Below are positions 58,949 through 64,000 of a DNA stretch of 64,000 nt, piece after piece (the stretch's first letter is position 1; each line of letters opens with the position of its first letter). A program made the translations under genes and the position numbers. Origin of the DNA: Lachnospiraceae bacterium UBA3273 (GTDB lineage: Bacteria; Bacillota; Clostridia; Lachnospirales; Lachnospiraceae). The DNA is taken from positions 39,954-103,953 of the forward strand of contig DEUB01000059.1 in NCBI GenBank assembly GCA_002362385.1. The letters are read 5' to 3'. The notes beneath the pieces were generated by a model. It was not told the DNA's origin and searched no databases. It saw only the letters and a list, made by a program, of their open reading frames with translations.

Positions 58949-60252
58949 CCGATTTTTTCATAGGTAACCATTCTACATAGTTTGTCCGTAAATCTTCCGT
59001 ATTTCCGGTAAAAAAAATTAAAAAGAAAATAGGGTATCCTCTGTTTCCGGCTTTCAGGCCGTCTCTTAAGAATATTCTTAAAGGAATACACTTCCTTATA
59101 TACATCCAGATACCCATTATAAAGCTCCTCCGCCGTCATATTGGCAGGCTCAAAGACCACGTGGGCTGTATTGTAATGGGACAGATCCTCATCCGTGATC
59201 CTCCCGCTCTCCTGAAACCGCCTGTAAAGCTCCGTCCCCGGATAGGGTGTTAAAATATGGGAGGTTACCGTCTCGATCTTATGTTTGACGATCCATTCCA
59301 CCGTCGTCCTGAAAGTGGAAGCATCGTCCTCATCCAGTCCGAACACAAAGCTGGCATTGATCATGATCCCCCGGGAATGGAGCGCCTCTACAAGCCTCTC
59401 ATATTTGCCGCCTGTGTTCTGTCCCTTATGCACTTTGGCAAGGGCTTTTTCATTCAGGCTCTCAAAACCGATAAATAAACTCTGGCATCCCGCCTCCGCC
59501 ATTTCATCCAAAAGCTCTGGCATATCTGCAATATTGGCTGAGACCGCCGCATTCCATTTTAGCCCCATAGGCTTAATGGCTCGTACAAATTCCAGGGTCC
59601 ACTGGGGATTTCCGATAAAATTATCGTCTATGAACATCACGTGCTTTTTGTGGATAGCCCGGATATCTCCCATAACATCTTCTATGGGGCGGTTTACATA
59701 AAAATCCTTATAGCCGCCGCAGCTGTTGTAGCAGAAATCGCATTGAAAGGGACATCCCCTGCTGGTACTGATGATATTACAGTACAAATACTTGCTTTTA
59801 TCAATCAGATGATAGGCAGGGGAAACGATATCCTTTCCGGTAATCCTGCCGCTGCAGCCATAAACTTTTTTCAGTTTTCCCTCTTCTAAGTCCTTTATGA
59901 TATCCGGCCAGGTTTTTTCCGCAATTCCCACACTGACCGCATCAAAGGCCTCAGAATCCGGGCAGGCCGTTATATGGATGCCGCCGGCAACTACGGGAAT
60001 ACCAAGCTTCCGGTATTTTTCTGAGATTTCCAAAGCCCGGGGCATCACGTCAACGGTTACCGTTATCCCTACAACGTCCACAGCCTCTTCAAAGTTTATA
60101 GGCTCTACATTTTCATTGGTAATAATGACCTGATGTTCTTTTTCAAACATATGGGCGATCGTCAGAAGCCCCAGAGACGGCGCCATCCTGTTCTTCAGCC
60201 CGGTATCCATGGGCCTCATCTGCATCTTAGGCTGTATCAGCTTAATGATCAT
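58918..60252 (-). CDS. B12-binding-domain radical SAM enzyme
   Basis: About 444 residues, cytoplasmic. The N-terminal ~140 residues are a cobalamin-binding-like Rossmann domain (VDVVGITVTVDVMPRALEIS, IPVVAGGIHITACPDSEAFD), then a radical SAM core with the [4Fe-4S] cysteines in STSRGCPFQCDFCYN (Cys167, 171, 174), MFIDDNFIG and FIGFESLNEKAL. The C-terminal ~100 residues are helical. BchE/Elp3-like members methylate or rearrange lipids, cofactors or peptides; this one's substrate is unknown, but coupling to VanZ and CE2 genes suggests envelope or glycolipid chemistry. The ATG at 60252 follows AGAGGGG. Confidence 0.9.
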   Translation of the reverse strand: MIIKLIQPKMQMRPMDTGLKNRMAPSLGLLTIAHMFEKEHQVIITNENVEPINFEEAVDVVGITVTVDVMPRALEISEKYRKLGIPVVAGGIHITACPDSEAFDAVSVGIAEKTWPDIIKDLEEGKLKKVYGCSGRITGKDIVSPAYHLIDKSKYLYCNIISTSRGCPFQCDFCYNSCGGYKDFYVNRPIEDVMGDIRAIHKKHVMFIDDNFIGNPQWTLEFVRAIKPMGLKWNAAVSANIADMPELLDEMAEAGCQSLFIGFESLNEKALAKVHKGQNTGGKYERLVEALHSRGIMINASFVFGLDEDDASTFRTTVEWIVKHKIETVTSHILTPYPGTELYRRFQESGRITDEDLSHYNTAHVVFEPANMTAEELYNGYLDVYKEVYSFKNILKRRPESRKQRIPYFLFNFFYRKYGRFTDKLCRMVTYEKIGWIAERWSYR

Positions 60253-60290
60253 TCGTTTATTTTCCCCTCTTATATTGTCTACATACCAGA

Positions 60291-61430
60291 TCAACGTTTT
60301 CTGATCAGAAACCTATCCGAAAGAAGCAGCCAGTTGGCCCTAAACAGCTTCATGATCTGCCAGTATCCCATTCCTCTTAAGTCAAATTCCCGCACCAGAT
60401 TAAATTTTGCCTCCATACTGCGCACATCCTCAAACCAGACTTCATGCTCTACTCCGTCCTTTACATACCGGAAATAAGGAGACATAGCGGTGGTATCAAA
60501 CTGGATCTGCGCATCATTTTCAATGGCGATCCTTACCGCCTCTATATTGCCGATGGTCTTTGCCGCCGTAACCCCCTGCTCAAAAGGAAGGGGCCAGTCA
60601 TAGCCGTAATTGGGAATTCCCAGATTCACTTTATATGCAGGAATCCTCGTAAGGGCATACTCCACAACTTCCCTTACTTTGTTAATGGGTGCAACCGCCA
60701 TAGGCGGGCCGTAAGTATAACCCCATTCGTAGGTCATTAAAAGCACTTTATCCGCCGCTTCTCCCAAAAGAGCGTAATTTTTCCCGGCATATAAAAGCCC
60801 CGGCTGGTCATCCGAGGTCTTAGGCGCAAGAGCAACCGACACCGGATATCCGATCTCATTGATGGCAAGGCGCACATTTCCCACAAATTCAGCAAACGCT
60901 TCCGCATCCTCTGCCAGAATATATTCAAAATCAATATCTACTCCCCGAAAGCCTTTCTCCTGTACCGTTTCCACCAGCTGTCCGATGAGATTTTCCCATG
61001 CGTCAGGATTATTGACCATACTGGTAATCAGGTAATTGCTGAAGCGCCCGTCAGGCCCAATGGGAGTTAAGGTCAGCACCGGAGAAACGCCCATGGCAAG
61101 CGCTGCTTCGATCATAAAGGTATCATCCAGCGTCGGAAAGATCAAATCCCCTTCCGTCGTAAAGCCGTAGGAAAACACCGAAAGATCACTGAGATATGGC
61201 AGGGTCTGGTCCAATACATCCCGCTGTATAAAAGGATATGCATAACCGTTTACCTCAACGGTCTTTCCACCCTGCTCCCTTTCTCCTTTAGATAACAGCA
61301 GAGCTTGCCCGACGGCAAGCTCATAGGGATATTCCAATTGGTTATTGTATAAAATAGTATCTACCGGCACCCCATTTTCCGCTGCAATGGAATCCACCGT
61401 ATCGCCGGGATTTACAACATAAATTTCCAT
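60291..61430 (-). CDS. LysM-GH18 peptidoglycan hydrolase, SleL/YaaH-like
   Basis: 379 residues. One N-terminal LysM (YVVNPGDTVDSIAAENGVP through AVGQALLLS, ~4-47) is followed by a glycoside hydrolase 18 domain: FSYGFTTEGDL, then the catalytic motif GVDIDFEY with Glu169, LMTYEWGYTYGPPMAVAPI, VNLGIPNYGYDWPLPF and the C-terminal LRGMGYWQI. No signal peptide. This is the layout of SleL/YaaH, N-acetylglucosaminidases of spore cortex lysis, so the organism may sporulate. It precedes the radical SAM gene by 38 bp. Confidence 0.92.
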   Translation of the reverse strand: MEIYVVNPGDTVDSIAAENGVPVDTILYNNQLEYPYELAVGQALLLSKGEREQGGKTVEVNGYAYPFIQRDVLDQTLPYLSDLSVFSYGFTTEGDLIFPTLDDTFMIEAALAMGVSPVLTLTPIGPDGRFSNYLITSMVNNPDAWENLIGQLVETVQEKGFRGVDIDFEYILAEDAEAFAEFVGNVRLAINEIGYPVSVALAPKTSDDQPGLLYAGKNYALLGEAADKVLLMTYEWGYTYGPPMAVAPINKVREVVEYALTRIPAYKVNLGIPNYGYDWPLPFEQGVTAAKTIGNIEAVRIAIENDAQIQFDTTAMSPYFRYVKDGVEHEVWFEDVRSMEAKFNLVREFDLRGMGYWQIMKLFRANWLLLSDRFLIRKR

Positions 61431-61501
61431 AAAAAAGCCTTTTTGTTTATTATATGTAATTTATGCCGCAGGTTTCTAAAGATTTGCCTGATGGCAGGCG
61501 A

Positions 61502-62908
61502 TTACTCCTGCCCGTTCCAGCAATACGTACAAAGCTTGCATTTATCAAGACCTGTAGCGTCCAACATATCATCCAACCGATTGTATCTTAAGGTAGTAAA
61601 ATTCAGTTCCTTTCTGATTTCTTCGATCATATTTTCATATTTTTCAGTTTCGGGATCTGCGTATTCCTTCAACACTTCGTCGGTCACATTACCATTCTCC
61701 AGCCGTTCAATGACCCTTCTGGCGATCAAATCCATTTCCGAAGAAGAACGGGAAAAATTCAGATATTTACAGCCGAATAAAAGAGGAGGACACGCAGGCC
61801 GGATATGGACTTCCTTCGCCCCGCTCTGATACAAAAATTCCGTAGTTTCCCGAAGCTGGGTACCCCTTACAATAGAGTCATCTATCAGTAAAAGGCTTTT
61901 ATCCTTAATTAGTTCATCCACAGCTAAAAGCTTCATCTTTGCAATAAGATTCCTCTTGCTCTGAATCGTAGGCATAAAAGAACGGGGCCATGTAGGAGTA
62001 TATTTAATAAAGGGCCTTGAAAAAGGAATTCCCGATTCATTTGCATAACCTACCGCATGCGCCGTTCCCGAATCCGGCACTCCGGCCACAATATCCGGCG
62101 ATACATTATCTCTTCCCGCCATCTTAGCGCCGCAGTTATACCGCATCTTTTCCACGCTGACGCCCTCATAGCTGCTGGAGGGATATCCGTAATAAACCCA
62201 GAGAAAAGTACATATCTTCATATCCTTATTGGGATCTACAAGTGTATGACATGTTTCATCAGTTATGACTACTACTTCGCCGGGGCCTAGTTCCTTATAA
62301 TCAGAATACCCCAGATTCTTATAAGCAAAATTCTCAAAGGAAGCACAAAAAGCATCTTCCTTTTTACCAATCACTACCGGCGTCCTGCCGTATTTGTCCC
62401 TTGCGGCATAAATCCCCCGTTTATTCATCAATAAAAGGGACAGGGAACCGTCCACCGAATCCAGTGCATATCGGATTCCTTCGATCAGACTATCCTTTTG
62501 GTTGATAAGGGCTGCTACCAGCTCGGTAGCATTAATCTCCCCTCCGCTCATTTCCAGAAAATGGGCATGACCCGTATTAAAAAGTTCCTGAATCAATTCG
62601 TCGATATTATTGATCTTGCTGATCGTGGCAATGGCATAAGTGCCGTGATGGGAACGCACCAGCAAAGGCTGGGGTTCATAATCGGAAATACATCCGATCC
62701 CCATATTCCCGTGCATCTCATGAATATCCTTATCGAACTTTGTCCTGAATGGGGAATTTTCAATATTGTGGATGGCCCTGTTAAATCCATCCTCCCCATA
62801 TACCGTCATTCCGCCTCTTCTTGTACCCAGATGGGAGTGGTAGTCGATCCCGAAAAAAAGATCGAAAACACAATCCTGTTTAGACGCTACGCCAAAAAAA
62901 CCGCCCAT
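61502..62908 (-). CDS. Amidophosphoribosyltransferase-like protein lacking the catalytic cysteine
   Basis: 468 residues, class II glutamine amidotransferase plus phosphoribosyltransferase folds, like PurF. The PRPP loop LLLIDDSIVRGTQLRE (~340-354) and VPDSGTAHAVGYA are intact. However, PurF normally begins, after processing, with Cys-Gly-(V/I)-F-G; here the protein reads MGGFFGVASK, so glycine replaces the nucleophilic cysteine and the glutaminase site should be dead. Other glutaminase-domain residues (GTRRGGM, ARDKYGRTP) remain. A C-terminal CKLCTYCW could bind metal. Possibly ammonia-dependent or a paralogue with another task. AAAGGAT precedes the ATG; promoter at 62996-63025. Confidence 0.88.
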   Translation of the reverse strand: MGGFFGVASKQDCVFDLFFGIDYHSHLGTRRGGMTVYGEDGFNRAIHNIENSPFRTKFDKDIHEMHGNMGIGCISDYEPQPLLVRSHHGTYAIATISKINNIDELIQELFNTGHAHFLEMSGGEINATELVAALINQKDSLIEGIRYALDSVDGSLSLLLMNKRGIYAARDKYGRTPVVIGKKEDAFCASFENFAYKNLGYSDYKELGPGEVVVITDETCHTLVDPNKDMKICTFLWVYYGYPSSSYEGVSVEKMRYNCGAKMAGRDNVSPDIVAGVPDSGTAHAVGYANESGIPFSRPFIKYTPTWPRSFMPTIQSKRNLIAKMKLLAVDELIKDKSLLLIDDSIVRGTQLRETTEFLYQSGAKEVHIRPACPPLLFGCKYLNFSRSSSEMDLIARRVIERLENGNVTDEVLKEYADPETEKYENMIEEIRKELNFTTLRYNRLDDMLDATGLDKCKLCTYCWNGQE

Positions 62909-62995
62909 GTTTTTATCCTTTCTGCCAACTCTTTATTAAAATTATTACAACTATCTGCGGACAGAAAAATCCCTCAAAATTTCCGCCACGGATTT

Positions 62996-63025
62996 ATTAT
63001 ACACTGAAAGGATTCGGTTTCGCAA
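62996..63025 (-). promoter_or_regulatory. Promoter of the PurF-like gene
   Basis: TTGCGA (63020-63025) and a perfect TATAAT (62996-63001) are 18 bp apart on the minus strand, with TG just before the -10. The ~80-nt leader shows no clear purine riboswitch or PurR box. Confidence 0.65.
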
Positions 63026-63038
63026 CTGAAACAGGATT

Positions 63039-63884
63039 TTGTTACGGTCACGGGAATCAATTTTCAAGACATTTGAAACAGCCTGTGGCACAATTCCTTA
63101 TGGCATGACTAACGACTATATGTTCCGTGCCGTTTTACAGACTAATAACAAAGTCTTACGAGGGCTGATCTGCTCCCTGCTGCACCTTACGAAGGAAGAA
63201 GTGGTCTCTGTAGAGATTACAAATCCTATTCTTTTGGGGAAGTCTGTAGAAAGCAAAGAATTCCGGCTGGATATCATGGTCTTGCTCAACAACCGTACCA
63301 CTATTAATTCGAAAATGCAGGTCGCCAATAAACTAAACTGGACAAACCGCTCCGTTTTGTATCTGTGCCGTTCCTATGATACGCCTAAACGCGGAGAGGA
63401 CTATATAGAAATAAGGCCTGCCATACATATTGGTTTCCTGGACTATACTCTTTTTGAAGAATATCCGGAATTTTATGTCACTTATAAACTGACAAATGTT
63501 AAAAATAATCATATCTATAATGACAATTTTGTCCTCAGTGTGGTAGACTTATCTCGAATAGATTTAGCAACCGAAGAAGATAAGGCATACGGAATCGATT
63601 ACTGGGCAACCCTTTTTAAAGCAAAAACATGGGAGGAAATAAAGATGATCGCATCAAAAGACAAAGATATTGAAGAAGCGGCAAAGACACTTTTCCAGTT
63701 CTGCACGGATGAACAGGTCCGCAAGCTGTGCCGGGACAGGGAAGAATATTATCAGGATATAAGAAGTTATGAACATGAGATTGAGAAAATGAGTGCAGCC
63801 ATCTCTGAAAAAGATGCCACCATTGTCGAGAAGGATTCCATAATTGAGGGACTTCTTAAAGAGCTTGAAGCGCTAAAAAAATAA
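63039..63884 (+). CDS. PD-(D/E)XK nuclease-family (Rpn/transposase-like) protein, possibly inactive
   Basis: About 281 residues. The family core is clear: TNDYMFRAVLQTNNKVLRGL, VVSVEITNPILLGKSVESKE, FRLDIMVLLNN, then MQVANKLNWTNRSVLYLCRS and IGFLDYTLF; the C-terminus is a coiled coil with tandem EKDxxI(V/I) copies (SEKDATIVEKDSIIEG). In relatives the catalytic strand reads ExQ (as in INLEMQ); here it is NSKMQ, with Lys for Glu, suggesting loss of nuclease activity. The start is a TTG at 63039 after ACAGGA; ATG at 63105 (MTNDYM) is the alternative. Its promoter region is shared with the divergent PurF-like gene. Confidence 0.85.
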   Translation: MLRSRESIFKTFETACGTIPYGMTNDYMFRAVLQTNNKVLRGLICSLLHLTKEEVVSVEITNPILLGKSVESKEFRLDIMVLLNNRTTINSKMQVANKLNWTNRSVLYLCRSYDTPKRGEDYIEIRPAIHIGFLDYTLFEEYPEFYVTYKLTNVKNNHIYNDNFVLSVVDLSRIDLATEEDKAYGIDYWATLFKAKTWEEIKMIASKDKDIEEAAKTLFQFCTDEQVRKLCRDREEYYQDIRSYEHEIEKMSAAISEKDATIVEKDSIIEGLLKELEALKK

Positions 63885-63896
63885 CGAATCTTACGA

Positions 63897-63948
63897 AAAA
63901 GGGCATGATTTTCTGCAATTTGCAGGATACATGCCCCTTTCTTTTTTC
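63897..63948 (+). terminator. Terminator after the PD-(D/E)XK gene
   Basis: GGGCATG (63901-63907) pairs with CATGCCC (63930-63936), enclosing an inner CTGCAA/TTGCAG stem, and is followed by CTTTCTTTTTT. A canonical intrinsic terminator, shortly past the stop. The last 50 bases of the window hold no feature. Confidence 0.9.
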
Positions 63949-64000
63949 ATTACTCAAACTTCGCACTTGAATAAGCGCCTATGCACCTTGAAAATCCAAT

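Noticed and set aside
61502..62908. Frameshift or truncation removing the PurF catalytic cysteine
   Set aside because: The upstream DNA up to the promoter contains no extension of the frame encoding a Cys-Gly-x-Phe-Gly terminus, and the start has a good ribosome site, so the loss seems genuine.

Overview
The window looks like chromosomal DNA of an anaerobic, low-to-moderate GC Bacillota, most likely a butyrate-forming Lachnospiraceae (Clostridia). This is an inference. It rests on the thl-crt-hbd-bcd-etfB-etfA butyryl-CoA operon, a chromosomal vanG-type cluster of the kind common in gut Clostridia, many two-component and BlaI/M56 pairs, strong AGGAGG-type ribosome sites and TTGACA/TATAAT promoters. 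About 55 genes are supported. Most lie on the minus strand, so the layout is best read from right to left. No rRNA, tRNA, CRISPR array or insertion sequence was seen.

Region by region: 1-2.6 kb holds a MerR/TipA-like regulator, a YbaK-type deacylase, a rhomboid protease and a small membrane protein. 2.8-8.9 kb is the butyryl-CoA operon with a consensus promoter at its head. 9-13.1 kb carries an EAL protein with a degenerate GGDEF domain, an M23 peptidase and the ribosome hibernation factor hpf, followed by a gene-free stretch with a cluster of DnaA boxes. 13.1-18.7 kb has an SH3-NlpC/P60 wall hydrolase, an SDR reductase, an AI-2E family protein, a DHH phosphoesterase and two small membrane proteins. 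18.8-25.8 kb encodes a C39-like peptidase under a palindromic operator and an ECF sigma/anti-sigma pair heading an operon with a transglutaminase-like membrane protein, a lipoprotein and a metallopeptidase.

25.9-32.3 kb is a complete vanG-type cluster, transcribed vanR-vanS then vanG-vanXY-vanT. It would make D-Ala-D-Ser-ended peptidoglycan precursors: VanT supplies D-Ser, VanG ligates D-Ala-D-Ser, VanXY removes D-Ala-D-Ala. A VanR-like operator and a 40-bp tandem repeat lie inside it. 32.4-45.3 kb has a CDF metal transporter, an ABC transporter, a LytTR/GHKL two-component pair overlapping a second, orphan GHKL kinase tail to tail, lipoproteins, a BlaI/M56 signalling pair with textbook tandem operators, and an MFS exporter. 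45.5-47.9 kb has an ABC_ATPase-family protein and a DUF3592 protein.

The most interesting locus is 48.03-48.84 kb, in unusually AT-rich DNA. A strong promoter is followed by two 33-nt tandem repeats plus a degenerate third, then a 16-bp stem-loop, then a 205-aa protein resembling PBECR4/BECR-fold nucleases. All eight paired differences between the two repeats are compensatory and fit an H-type pseudoknot. This is the layout of a type III (RNA antitoxin, RNase toxin) toxin-antitoxin system, apparently with a toxin unlike classical ToxN.

49-64 kb continues with a DUF4143 ATPase, a CPBP protease, an NSS-family sodium symporter, a tightly packed minus-strand group (calcium-repeat-like anchored protein, Rieske/FAD oxidoreductase, CE2-like esterase lipoprotein, VanZ protein, B12-binding radical SAM enzyme, LysM-GH18 hydrolase), a PurF-like protein lacking the N-terminal catalytic cysteine, and a PD-(D/E)XK nuclease-family protein with a substituted active-site residue.
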